From NCBI RefSeq assembly GCF_021088345.1, contig NZ_CP088156.1, positions 124,001 through 188,000 on the forward strand: a DNA stretch of 64,000 nucleotides, read 5' to 3'. Below, one piece after another: positions 33,661 to 41,765 of the stretch (position 1 is its first letter; the number at the start of each line of letters is the position of its first letter). The notes under the pieces are model-generated. The model did no database searches, was not told where the DNA came from, and worked only from the letters and a program-made list of their open reading frames with translations. The position numbers were made by a program, and so were the translations under genes. Source of the DNA: Bradyrhizobium ontarionense. GTDB lineage: Bacteria; Pseudomonadota; Alphaproteobacteria; Rhizobiales; Xanthobacteraceae.

Positions 33661-34563
33661 CTAGCGTTCTCGACTCCATGGGAAGAGCGACGCCGGGAAA
33701 TCTGCCGCATAGCGATGACCTATCGCCGGGCGGACTTCTTCTTGCTCTTGTGAAGGACTTTGGTCAGGCTCCACCACCTTCCGGTAAAGATGCCAGGTGG
33801 CATGACCAAGCATCGGCAGAACCACGCAGAGGCCAAGGAAGAGTGGCAGCGAACCCAAAACCAGCAATACCGCAACAATCAATCCCCACGCGGCTATCTC
33901 GATCGGATTCATCATCACTACTTTTATCGACGTGCGGATCGAGTCAATTGCTGTCGCGTGCCGGTCGAGCATCAGTGGGAACGCGACAACGCTGATGCAC
34001 AAGGCGACCACTGCGAAGATGAAACCGACGCCGCATCCGACGACGATGAGGCTCCAGCCTTCAGGAGTCGTCAGCACGCGCTTGGCGAAATCAGGAATGC
34101 TTGCAGCCGGAGCATAGCCAAAGGTTGCAACGTAGATCGCGTCCGCGGCGGCGATCCAGATCCCGAACAGAACGAACAGGAGGACGCCAAGTTCGAGCAT
34201 GGCGCCGAATGACGGCGCGCGCAGCACGCGCATTGCATTCCAGGCTGTTGCTTCCTCTCCGCGCTCGCGGCGGCGGCTCAGTTCGTAGAGGCCGAGCGCG
34301 GCAAAAGGACCGACCAGCGCAAAGCCGGCGGCGAGCGGAAAGAATAGCGGCAGCACCGAATTGCCAAGAACAAATCTGAACACGGCAAGTCCGAGGACGG
34401 GATACATCACGCACAGGACAATCGCGTGGGTCGGGACGGCTTCAAAGTCTTCCCAACCTCGGCGCAGCGCCTCGCCCAAATCGGAAAAGCTGATCTTGCG
34501 AGCGACGTAGGTCGTAGAGACGCCAAAGAATTGCAGCTTTGGCCTTGCGAAGACTGTGGCCAT
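33661..34563 (-). CDS. DUF2189 integral membrane protein
   Basis: 300 residues from the ATG at 34561-34563, which has an AAGGAGG ribosome site; the frame extends upstream without one. Six or so hydrophobic segments (AIVLCVMYPVLGLAVFRFVL, LPLFFPLAAGFALVGPFAAL, LELGVLLFVLFGIWIAA, WSLIVVGCGVGFIFAVVAL, IAAWGLIVAVLLVLGSLPLF) and the LYELSRRRERGE loop are characteristic of DUF2189. These proteins are often found beside cytochrome oxidase genes in Proteobacteria, as here, on the opposite strand from the cox operon. No biochemical function is established that I know of; a role in oxidase assembly or in the membrane is only an association. Confidence 0.85.
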   Translation of the reverse strand: MATVFARPKLQFFGVSTTYVARKISFSDLGEALRRGWEDFEAVPTHAIVLCVMYPVLGLAVFRFVLGNSVLPLFFPLAAGFALVGPFAALGLYELSRRRERGEEATAWNAMRVLRAPSFGAMLELGVLLFVLFGIWIAAADAIYVATFGYAPAASIPDFAKRVLTTPEGWSLIVVGCGVGFIFAVVALCISVVAFPLMLDRHATAIDSIRTSIKVVMMNPIEIAAWGLIVAVLLVLGSLPLFLGLCVVLPMLGHATWHLYRKVVEPDQSPSQEQEEVRPAIGHRYAADFPASLFPWSRER

Positions 34564-35063
34564 GACTCCGGCCTCCTTGCCTGTAGTTGCAGGGAACGGA
34601 ACGCCTGGAAAACACGCGCAACCGTCTCGCGCGCGAAAAATCGCGACTATGTCCGGCAAATCCAGACTCGACGAGGAAGGGCTTGCCGGACCCACATCTG
34701 TCGCAACCCGCGCAAGGAGGTTAGCGCGACGAAAGCGAGTCAGTACTCACGGTTGCGTGATTGTGCGTCTGCACAGTTGGGTTGTTGCGCCGCATTGTCG
34801 GCTTACTTCGACAACGCGCGACAGCCCGGGGTAGCATCTCGACTATTGACGCCAGCCTGGACGAGTACCATGCTGATGCGAATACCCCTAGCTCCGATGA
34901 GTCTTGCGGTCGTAGCGTGCATCTGGCGTCGCGACCTGTTAGTTGGGCAAGCTACAAGCTAAGAGGCACCGCGAAAGCGGACGTAAAGTCCGCTAACGCG
35001 GCACGCGGGAGCTCTGCCCTTCGGTTCGTATCCGCAGCCTTTAGCGGCAAGGATGCATGAGCG
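34564..35063. promoter_or_regulatory. Upstream region of the cox operon, with a hairpin at 34976-34994
   Basis: 500 bp between divergent genes. A perfect 7-bp hairpin (AGCGGAC, loop GTAAA, GTCCGCT) lies about 70 nt before coxB and may sit in its leader RNA. No FixK/FNR box (TTGAT-N4-ATCAA) and no convincing sigma-70 pair were seen. The ribosome site AGCGGCAAGGATG precedes the start at 35064. Confidence 0.4.
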
Positions 35064-35897
35064 ATGGCTGTAGCAATCCTATTGCTTTTGATCGCGATCG
35101 CCTCGGTGTTGTTTCACCTCCTGAGCCCGTGGTGGTGGACGCCGCTCGCCTCGAACTGGCACTACATCGACGACACGATCACCCTGACGTTCTGGATCAC
35201 TGGAGCGGTGTTCTCAGCGGTCGTGGTGTTCATGGCCTATTGTGTGTTCCGCTTTCGTCACAAAGAGGGACGCAGGGCCGACTACAATCCCGAAAACAAG
35301 AAGCTCGAAGGGTGGCTCACCATCGCGACCGCAGTGGGCGTCGCAGCGATGTTGGCCCCCGGCCTTGTTGTCTGGCACCAGTTCGTCACCGTCCCAGCCG
35401 ATGCGACCGAAATCGAGGTCATGGGGCAGCAGTGGATGTGGAGTTATCGGCTGCCCGGAAAGGATGGCCGGCTCGGGACATCAGATGCTCGCAAGATCAG
35501 CGCTGAGAATCCTATGGGATTGAGTCCGAACGATCCAAACGGACAGGACGACATTGTCATTCAGAACGACGACCTGCACCTCCCGGTTGGGAAACCGGTG
35601 AAGGTGTTGCTCCGCTCGATTGACGTCTTGCATGATTTCTATGTGCCCGAGTTCCGCGCGAAGATGGATATGATACCGGGGTCGGTGACCTATTACTGGT
35701 TCACGCCCACGCGCGCCGGAACGTTCGATGTCCTTTGTGCTGAGCTCTGCGGTAGCGCGCATGCGCAGATGCGAAGCAAGGTTATTGTCGAGGAAGAGAA
35801 AGACTATCACGCGTGGCTCGAGAAGCAGCGGACTTTCGCCGAACTGTCGGGACAGCCCAACGTTGCGAAGGCCGCTTACAAGACAAAGAGCGAGTGA
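35064..35897 (+). CDS. coxB: Cytochrome c oxidase subunit II (CuA)
   Basis: 277 residues. Two N-terminal membrane segments (about 2-22 and 42-64) anchor a periplasmic cupredoxin domain. The CuA ligands are intact: Cys225 and Cys229 with His233 and Met236 in CAELCGSAHAQM, plus the upstream His in LHDFYVPEFRAKMD and the electron-entry region GQQWMWSY. This is the cytochrome c-type subunit, not the quinol-type CyoA, and it has no fused heme-c domain. First gene of the coxB-A-C-C'-D operon. The N-terminal anchor serves instead of a cleavable signal. An alternative oxidase such as B. japonicum CoxMNOP is a possible relative. Confidence 0.95.
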   Translation: MAVAILLLLIAIASVLFHLLSPWWWTPLASNWHYIDDTITLTFWITGAVFSAVVVFMAYCVFRFRHKEGRRADYNPENKKLEGWLTIATAVGVAAMLAPGLVVWHQFVTVPADATEIEVMGQQWMWSYRLPGKDGRLGTSDARKISAENPMGLSPNDPNGQDDIVIQNDDLHLPVGKPVKVLLRSIDVLHDFYVPEFRAKMDMIPGSVTYYWFTPTRAGTFDVLCAELCGSAHAQMRSKVIVEEEKDYHAWLEKQRTFAELSGQPNVAKAAYKTKSE

Positions 35898-35984
35898 AGA
35901 CAGACCGAGTGAAGACAGACGAAGAGACGCCACATCTTGTCAGGCGAAGTCTTCGTCAAAGAGAGGACCAGGGAGGTTGTTCCG

Positions 35985-37760
35985 ATGGTCGATATCCCGT
36001 TGGACACAGTCGCAGGCATTCCGCCGGCTGAAGTGGGCGAGGTTGAACTCTATCATCCGAGAAGCTGGTGGACGAGGTACGTCTTTTCTCAGGATGCCAA
36101 GATTATCGCCGTGCAGTACTCGATCACGGCGATGGCGATCGGAATGGTCGCGCTGGTGCTGTCCTGGCTGATGCGGCTGCAGCTGGGATTCCCCGGTACA
36201 TTCTCATTCATCGATGCGAACCAGTATCTCCAGTTCATCACCATGCACGGCATGATCATGGTGGTCTATCTTCTCACCGCGCTGTTTCTGGGAGGTTTTG
36301 GTAACTACCTTATCCCGCTGATGGTCGGCGCCCGCGACATGGTGTTCCCCTATGTGAACATGCTGAGCTACTGGATCTACCTGCTCGCCGTCGTGGTTCT
36401 GGTCTCGACCTTCTTCGTGCCCGGCGGGCCCACCGGCGCCGGCTGGACCCTGTACCCCCCGCAGGCAATTCTCTCCGGTACTCCCGGGCAGGATTGGGGC
36501 ATCGTCCTCATGCTGGCTTCCCTGATCCTGTTCATCATTGGCTTCACCATGGGCGGGCTGAACTACGTGGTGACGGTGCTGCAGGGGCGTACGCGCGGCA
36601 TGACGTTGATGCGCATGCCGTTGACGGTGTGGGGCATCTTCACGGCCACCGTGATGGCGCTGCTGGCCTTCCCGGCACTGTTCGTCGCCTCGGTCATGCT
36701 GCTGCTCGACCGCCTCTTGGGAACCAGCTTCTTCATGCCTACGCTGGTCGAGATGGGGCAGCTCACCAAGTATGGCGGCGGCAGCCCGATCATGTTCCAG
36801 CACCTTTTCTGGTTCTTCGGTCATCCCGAGGTCTACATCGTCGCCTTGCCGGCCTTCGGCATCATTTCCGATCTGATCAGCGTCCACGCGCGAAAGAACA
36901 TCTTCGGCTATCGCATGATGGTCTGGGCCATCGTGGGAATCGGCGCCCTCAGCTTTGTCGTCTGGGCGCACCACATGTACGTGAGCGGCATGAACCCGTA
37001 TTTCGGGTTCTTCTTTGCCACGACGACGCTCATCATTGCCATCCCGACTGCGATCAAGGTCTACAATTGGGTGCTGACCCTTTGGCGCGGCGACATTCAT
37101 CTCACCATTCCAATGCTGTTCGCGCTGGCGTTCATCGTCACCTTCGTGAACGGCGGCTTGACCGGTCTGTTTCTTGGCAATGTGGTCGTGGACGTTCCGT
37201 TGTCCGACACGATGTTCGTTGTCGCCCATTTTCACATGGTGATGGGTATTGCGCCGATCATGGCCGTGTTCGGCGGACTCTATCATTGGTATCCGAAAGT
37301 CACCGGACGAATGCTCAATGAGGGGCTTGGGCGATTCCACTTCTGGGTCTCGTTCCTCGGCGCCTATGCGATTTTCTTTCCCATGCACTATCTGGGCCTG
37401 CTCGGCATGCCCCGCCGCTATCATGACATCGGCGAAACGTCTTTCGTTCCGGCATCGGCCCATGACCTCAATGCGTTCATGAGCATCGCGGCCCTGATCG
37501 TCGGCTTTGCCCAGCTCGTGTTCCTGTTCAATCTGGTCTGGAGCCTGTTCAAAGGAAAGGAGGCCGGCGGCAATCCCTGGGGAGCCGCATCGCTGGAATG
37601 GCAAACTCCGGAGACCCCGCCGGCGCACGGCAATTGGGGCAAGGAGCTCCCGATCGTCTATCGCTGGGCCTATGATTACAGCGTCCCCGGCGCCGGCAGG
37701 GATTTCGTGCCGCAAAATGAACCACCGGCCGGATTGTCGGCGCAGGGGTCCCACCCATGA
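35985..37760 (+). CDS. coxA: Cytochrome c oxidase subunit I (heme-copper catalytic subunit)
   Basis: 591 residues from ATG 35985 with a GGGAGG site; a TTG at 35937 would extend it. Twelve membrane segments are expected. Low-spin heme ligands are in ITMHGMIM and VAHFHMVMG. CuB ligands are in GHPEVY and WAHHMY. The Tyr of HPEVY can form the His-Tyr cross-link, and its Glu is the D-channel gate, so this is an A1-type oxidase. K-channel Lys (HARKNIFGYRMMVWA) and D-channel Asp (GARDMVFP) are also present. It reduces O2 to water and pumps protons. Its stop overlaps the next start (ATGA). Confidence 0.96.
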   Translation: MVDIPLDTVAGIPPAEVGEVELYHPRSWWTRYVFSQDAKIIAVQYSITAMAIGMVALVLSWLMRLQLGFPGTFSFIDANQYLQFITMHGMIMVVYLLTALFLGGFGNYLIPLMVGARDMVFPYVNMLSYWIYLLAVVVLVSTFFVPGGPTGAGWTLYPPQAILSGTPGQDWGIVLMLASLILFIIGFTMGGLNYVVTVLQGRTRGMTLMRMPLTVWGIFTATVMALLAFPALFVASVMLLLDRLLGTSFFMPTLVEMGQLTKYGGGSPIMFQHLFWFFGHPEVYIVALPAFGIISDLISVHARKNIFGYRMMVWAIVGIGALSFVVWAHHMYVSGMNPYFGFFFATTTLIIAIPTAIKVYNWVLTLWRGDIHLTIPMLFALAFIVTFVNGGLTGLFLGNVVVDVPLSDTMFVVAHFHMVMGIAPIMAVFGGLYHWYPKVTGRMLNEGLGRFHFWVSFLGAYAIFFPMHYLGLLGMPRRYHDIGETSFVPASAHDLNAFMSIAALIVGFAQLVFLFNLVWSLFKGKEAGGNPWGAASLEWQTPETPPAHGNWGKELPIVYRWAYDYSVPGAGRDFVPQNEPPAGLSAQGSHP

Positions 37761-38461
37761 GCGTCATTATCCTGTTCATGGCTGGAATGGTAGCAATCGC
37801 GGGGTGGTGGCTCTCGCAACAGCGACTGACAGCCAAGCCATGGCTGGAGCAGGGAGTGATGGTCGACCTGCGCGAGGAGGGCGTTTCATCGCCCCCCGCC
37901 GCCAAGATCGGATTGGGCGTATTTCTCGCAGTCGTCGGCTCGTTGTTCGCACTCTTCATCAGCGCTTACTCCATGCGCATGACCATGGTGGATTGGCGGG
38001 CGGTGCCGATGCCGAGGCTGCTGTGGTTCAACACAGCCGTCCTGGTCCTGAGCAGTGTGGCGCTGCAAGCGGCATACATGGCCGCGCGCCGGAACGACAT
38101 TGACGGCGTCATCTATGGTCTGTGTGCAGGCGGAGCATCCGTCGTTACATTCCTGATCGGGCAGCTGCTGGCATGGCGCGAGCTGAGCGTCGGGGGGTAT
38201 TTCCTCGCGTCCAATCCAGCCAACTCGTTCTTCTATCTGATTACTGCTGTGCACGGGTTGCATCTGATGGGCGGTCTCGTCGCCCTCGGCAGAACGACCG
38301 CCAAGGTTTGGCATGGAGCGCCGGTGACACAGGTGCGCCTGAGCGTGGAGCTCTGCGCCATCTACTGGCACTTCCTGCTGCTGGTCTGGCTGGTTCTGCT
38401 CGGCCTGCTGACCGGCTGGACGGACAATTTCCTCGACATCTGTCGCCAGTTGCTGAGTTAG
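37757..38461 (+). CDS. coxC: Cytochrome c oxidase subunit III family protein, first copy
   Basis: 234 residues, coupled to coxA by ATGA overlap. Seven hydrophobic segments; typical subunit III pieces are ISAYSMRMTMVDWRAVP, SNPANSFFYLITAVHGLHLMGGLVAL and VELCAIYWHFLLLVWLVLLGLL, the last two resembling helices IV-VII. It starts with an extra N-terminal helix and the polar stretch QRLTAKPWLEQG. Subunit III stabilises subunit I and its proton path. A second, different subunit III follows directly, so this one may be an accessory form. Confidence 0.85.
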   Translation: MSVIILFMAGMVAIAGWWLSQQRLTAKPWLEQGVMVDLREEGVSSPPAAKIGLGVFLAVVGSLFALFISAYSMRMTMVDWRAVPMPRLLWFNTAVLVLSSVALQAAYMAARRNDIDGVIYGLCAGGASVVTFLIGQLLAWRELSVGGYFLASNPANSFFYLITAVHGLHLMGGLVALGRTTAKVWHGAPVTQVRLSVELCAIYWHFLLLVWLVLLGLLTGWTDNFLDICRQLLS

Positions 38462-38477
38462 GGAGGGCGGGGACGAC

Positions 38478-39200
38478 ATGGCAGACACGGCGCTGACAAA
38501 CAACATAGAACCGCCGCCGCAGGCTGCAGGTTGGCGAGCTATTGCCGCCGACTGGTCCTCGGACCAGCGCGCCTTCAAGAACGTTTCCTGGGGGAAGGCC
38601 ATGATGTGGATCTTCCTTCTCAGCGACACCTTCATTTTCAGTTGCTTTCTGCTGTCGTACATGACGGCGCGAATGTCCACGACCGTGCCGTGGCCGAATC
38701 CCAGCGAGGTCTTCGCCCTTAGGATCGGGGGCAAGGAAATCCCGCTCATCCTCATCGCCATCATGACCTTTGTCCTGATCAGCAGCAGCGGGACGATGGC
38801 GATGGCCGTCAACTTCGGCTATCGGCGCGACCGTGTGAAGACGGCAGCCTTGATGTTTGCGACCGCGGCATTCGGCGCGACGTTCGTCGGAATGCAGGCC
38901 TTCGAATGGACCAAGCTGATCATGGAAGGCGTCCGGCCCTGGGGCAACCCCTGGGGTGCGGCCCAGTTTGGCTCAAGCTTCTTCATGATCACCGGCTTCC
39001 ATGGCACCCACGTGACGATCGGCGTGATCTTCCTGATCGCCATTGCGCGAAAGGTTTTGCGGGGAGACTTCGATGTCGAAAGGCGCGGCTTTTTCACGAG
39101 CCGGAAAGGGCACTACGAGATCGTCGAAATCACTGGCTTATACTGGCACTTCGTCGATCTCGTGTGGGTGTTCATCTTTGCGCTTTTTTATCTCTGGTGA
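38478..39200 (+). CDS. Cytochrome c oxidase subunit III family protein, second copy
   Basis: 240 residues, ATG 38478 after a GGGAGGGCGGGGACG ribosome region. It contains GKAMMWIFLLSDTFIFSCFL, FVGMQAFEWTKLI, SSFFMITGFHGTHVTIGVIFL and GLYWHFVDLVWVFIFALFYL, the last two being the classical subunit III (CyoC/CoxC) signatures with the conserved FH-GTH and WHFVD-VW. Alignment by eye suggests this copy is the more canonical of the two. Tandem but dissimilar subunit III genes occur in some proteobacterial oxidase operons. Confidence 0.88.
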   Translation: MADTALTNNIEPPPQAAGWRAIAADWSSDQRAFKNVSWGKAMMWIFLLSDTFIFSCFLLSYMTARMSTTVPWPNPSEVFALRIGGKEIPLILIAIMTFVLISSSGTMAMAVNFGYRRDRVKTAALMFATAAFGATFVGMQAFEWTKLIMEGVRPWGNPWGAAQFGSSFFMITGFHGTHVTIGVIFLIAIARKVLRGDFDVERRGFFTSRKGHYEIVEITGLYWHFVDLVWVFIFALFYLW

Positions 39201-39209
39201 GGTCGCAGC

Positions 39210-39611
39210 ATGACAAACGCCGCGGTACATTTGGAAGCCCAGCAACATTCGCCGCAGGGTCACGCGCATGACGCAGCCGCATCCGAAATCACCCACGCCG
39301 AGGGCCAGCAGCATCCGATCAAGCTTTATCTCGTGGTCTGGGGATGGTTGTTCGTTCTCAGCACCTGCTCGTACCTCGTCGACTATTTCGGCTTCCAGGG
39401 CTATCTCAGATGGTCGCTGATCCTGCTGTTCATGGTGTTGAAGGCTGGCCTGATCGTCGCCGTGTTCATGCACATGGCCTGGGAGCGGCTGGCCTTAACC
39501 TACGCGATCCTGCTGCCGCCGCTGCTGGTGTTGGTCTTCGTGGCGATCATGGTGTTCGAATCCGACTACACGCATCTGCTCCGGGTCTTATTCTTCGCTC
39601 CGACGGCGTAG
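39210..39611 (+). CDS. Cytochrome c oxidase subunit IV (prokaryotic, CyoD-like)
   Basis: 133 residues. A polar, histidine-rich N-terminus (about 40 residues: HLEAQQHSPQGHAHDAAASE) precedes three membrane helices (LYLVVWGWLFVLSTCSYLVD, LRWSLILLFMVLKAGLIVAVFMHM, AILLPPLLVLVFVAIMVFES). The FMHMAWE segment matches the small COX4_pro subunit. It is the last gene of the operon. A hairpin with 7-bp arms (39635-39654) lies just after it. No assembly genes (SURF1, CtaG, CtaB) are present in the window. Confidence 0.85.
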   Translation: MTNAAVHLEAQQHSPQGHAHDAAASEITHAEGQQHPIKLYLVVWGWLFVLSTCSYLVDYFGFQGYLRWSLILLFMVLKAGLIVAVFMHMAWERLALTYAILLPPLLVLVFVAIMVFESDYTHLLRVLFFAPTA

Positions 39612-39634
39612 CTACGGTTGGTTGGTATCCGGGA

Positions 39635-39654
39635 GCGGGCCATTGAGGGCCCGC
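39635..39654 (+). terminator. Weak hairpin after the cox operon
   Basis: Arms GCGGGCC and GGCCCGC around ATTGAG, 24 nt after the subunit IV stop. There is no T run, so intrinsic termination is uncertain. Confidence 0.3.
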
Positions 39655-39728
39655 GGGAGGCCGGCGCGATGGTTGAGGACCGCGAAGGGGCCGCCGCAGT
39701 CGCCTGAGCTGGCGATCGCCGAAATGGG

Positions 39729-40826
39729 TCACATCGGCGGCAGCAGATCCGCCACGGCCTGCCGCGCGGCCGCATTCTCCTCCGGCAGGCCGATCGAGAC
39801 GCGCAGCCAGGTTTCGTAATGCGGCTGGGCGCGGCCGATGATGATGCCGCGCGCCGCGAGCATGGTGGCGGCCTCGGCATGCGGACGACCGCAATCGAAG
39901 AACACGAAATTGGCCTGTGACGCGCTGAAGCGGCGCTTCCGTTCGCGCAGCAGCGCGTGCCAGGCCTCGCGTTCGGCCGCGACCTTGGCGTGGACGGCAG
40001 TCACGTAGTCGCGATCGCCAAGGCTTGCCGACGCCGCCACGAGGCTCAGCCGGTTCAGCCCGAAGAAGGCGCCGATGCCCATCTGCTTGAGCGATGCGGC
40101 GAGCGGTTTCGGCGACAGCGTGTAGCCGATCGCAAGGCTCGCGAGCCCATGGATCTTGGAGAAGGTTCTGAACACCGCAACGTTGGCGCCTGCGCGCACC
40201 AGTGGCGCGACGGTGCGGGTCTCGAAGTCCGGCGTGAACTCGAGATAGGCCTCGTCGACGATCACCAGCGCACGCGTCGACAATTCGCGCACCGCCTCGA
40301 TGAACAGCGAAGCGTCGCTCACCGTGCCCGAGGGATTGTGGGGATTGACGAGGTACACCGCGCGCGTGCTGCGGTCGACGGCGGCTGCGAGCGCCGGCAG
40401 GTCGTTCTCGAGCCGGTCGTTCAGGGGCACGCCGATCACGGTGCCGCCGGCTGGCGCCACGGCGTCGACGAGGGCCGTGTAGCCGGGCTCGGAGTAGACG
40501 AACGCGCCGCCCGGCCCGCCATAGGCGGAGAGATAGAGCCCGAGCACGTTGAGGTTCTCGCCGAGCACGATCTGATCGGCTGCAATGCTTTCGCGCGCGG
40601 CGATCGCGGCCGTCAGTTCGTCGACGTCGTGTCCGGTGTAGCGGGCGAGGCCCGCGAGATCGGCCTTGATCGCCGCGACGGACAGAGGCGATGGCCCGAA
40701 CGGGTTCTCGTTCAGGGCAAGGTGGATCGGTGGATGGGGCGGGGTGTCAGACATCACGGGATATGGCCGGCTCAGGGTTGCGGCCCCGGCCAGCAACAGC
40801 CATGCGCGGCGATCGAGCAGGACCAA
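39729..40826 (-). CDS. HisC-like PLP aminotransferase with a possible Tat signal
   Basis: 365 residues from a TTG start that has a good AGGAG site. The first residues, LLDRRAWLLLAGAATLSRP, look like a short twin-arginine signal. The ATG at 40752-40754 would remove it but has no ribosome site. The body is a class I/II aminotransferase close to histidinol-phosphate aminotransferase: LALNENPFGPS, NPHNPSGT, IVDEAYLEF and the PLP lysine K224 in TFSKIHGLASLAIGY, then LRVSIGLPEEN. Substrate unknown; proteins of this type can act on histidinol-phosphate or aromatic amino acids. It converges on the cox operon. A decayed copy of its 3' end lies beside dusA. Confidence 0.85.
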   Translation of the reverse strand: MVLLDRRAWLLLAGAATLSRPYPVMSDTPPHPPIHLALNENPFGPSPLSVAAIKADLAGLARYTGHDVDELTAAIAARESIAADQIVLGENLNVLGLYLSAYGGPGGAFVYSEPGYTALVDAVAPAGGTVIGVPLNDRLENDLPALAAAVDRSTRAVYLVNPHNPSGTVSDASLFIEAVRELSTRALVIVDEAYLEFTPDFETRTVAPLVRAGANVAVFRTFSKIHGLASLAIGYTLSPKPLAASLKQMGIGAFFGLNRLSLVAASASLGDRDYVTAVHAKVAAEREAWHALLRERKRRFSASQANFVFFDCGRPHAEAATMLAARGIIIGRAQPHYETWLRVSIGLPEENAAARQAVADLLPPM

Positions 40827-40955
40827 GTGACGCTCCTCGCGACTGGAAGAGGCAGATACGCGATCATCCTGCCGCTACCGGCGCAGGGCAAGTCGACTTC
40901 GCCGGCGCGCCTTCAACTCGCGTTGATGTGGGTGATCCGGCCGGCGCGATGCGTC

Positions 40956-41492
40956 TCAGCTGCGGTCGGGATAGCCGTGCAGCATCAGCCGGTCGGAGCG
41001 CACTTCCCAGCGCTCCAGCCGGTCGAGGAAGCTCATGCCGAGCAGGTTGGTTTTCATCTGGCCATGCGGCACGACCAGCGCCGGCACCGAGCGTTCCACC
41101 AGCTTGCCGATCGCGAGCCGGTCCAGCGTGAGCCGTGCCGCCTTGGTGTGGCCGCCCGCGGTCTCGACGTCGACGTCGTATTCCAGCAGCTCCAGCGGCA
41201 GCCCCGCCGCCTTGGCGGTCTCGTAGGTCAGCACGACGGAGGTGGCGCCGGTGTCGACCACCATGGGTGCGGCAACGCCGTTGATCTTGGCGCGCAGGGC
41301 GAACTCGCCGCCCTTCATGCGCTCGATCTCGACCGCGTTGGTGGGGGGGCTCGCCTTGGCCCTGAAGGCCCGGCTGCGCAGGACCTCCGAGACGGTGTCG
41401 CTGGCGAGAGCAGCCTGTTCGGGATCCTTGTAGATGATCACGGCGCCCGCAGTGAGCACCATGGTCACGAGAACGAGCGCCACCTTGTTCAT
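40956..41492 (-). CDS. Membrane-anchored retropepsin-like aspartic protease (TIGR02281 type)
   Basis: 178 residues. An N-terminal hydrophobic helix (KVALVLVTMVLTAGAVIIY) anchors it in the inner membrane with the rest in the periplasm. The catalytic motif VDTGATSVVLT (Asp around residue 80) and the later LLGMSFLDRLERWEV flap/psi-loop region match the clan AA single-lobe proteases common in alphaproteobacteria. These act as dimers, like retroviral proteases. Substrate unknown. The DUF1289 gene lies 28 nt upstream on the same strand, so the two are probably co-transcribed. Confidence 0.88.
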   Translation of the reverse strand: MNKVALVLVTMVLTAGAVIIYKDPEQAALASDTVSEVLRSRAFRAKASPPTNAVEIERMKGGEFALRAKINGVAAPMVVDTGATSVVLTYETAKAAGLPLELLEYDVDVETAGGHTKAARLTLDRLAIGKLVERSVPALVVPHGQMKTNLLGMSFLDRLERWEVRSDRLMLHGYPDRS

Positions 41493-41520
41493 GCGGCGCC
41501 TCCGCTCCGGAAGGACAGGC

Positions 41521-41718
41521 TCAGCCGCGCGTGCGCGTCATCGCGGGCAGGCCGGCGTCGTGCATGCGTGCGGCCAGCCGCTCCATCAGCGCCAGCCGCT
41601 CGTCGCGCGGCATGCGTCCCCAGCGGGCGATTTCCGGCAGCGTGCGGCCGCAGCCGAAGCAGAGCTTCGTTTTCGGGTCGATGATGCAGACGGCGATGCA
41701 CGGCGTGTCCTGGCTCAT
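41521..41718 (-). CDS. DUF1289 small cysteine-containing protein
   Basis: 65 residues, MSQDTPCIAVCIIDPKTKLC and then FGCGRTLPEIARWGRMPRDE. The pattern C-x3-C-x8-C-x2-C followed by RTLxEIxxWxxM is the DUF1289 signature; it probably binds a metal or Fe-S centre through the four cysteines. The family is widespread in Proteobacteria without a settled function. It precedes the aspartic protease gene. Confidence 0.9.
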   Translation of the reverse strand: MSQDTPCIAVCIIDPKTKLCFGCGRTLPEIARWGRMPRDERLALMERLAARMHDAGLPAMTRTRG

Positions 41719-41765
41719 CGTCCGAGTGTGAAAGGTTCTGCCGCCCTCGTGCAAGTGCGATCATC

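Noticed and set aside
34564..35063. A FixK/FNR box in front of the cox operon
   Set aside because: No TTGAT-N4-ATCAA-like sequence was seen in this interval.
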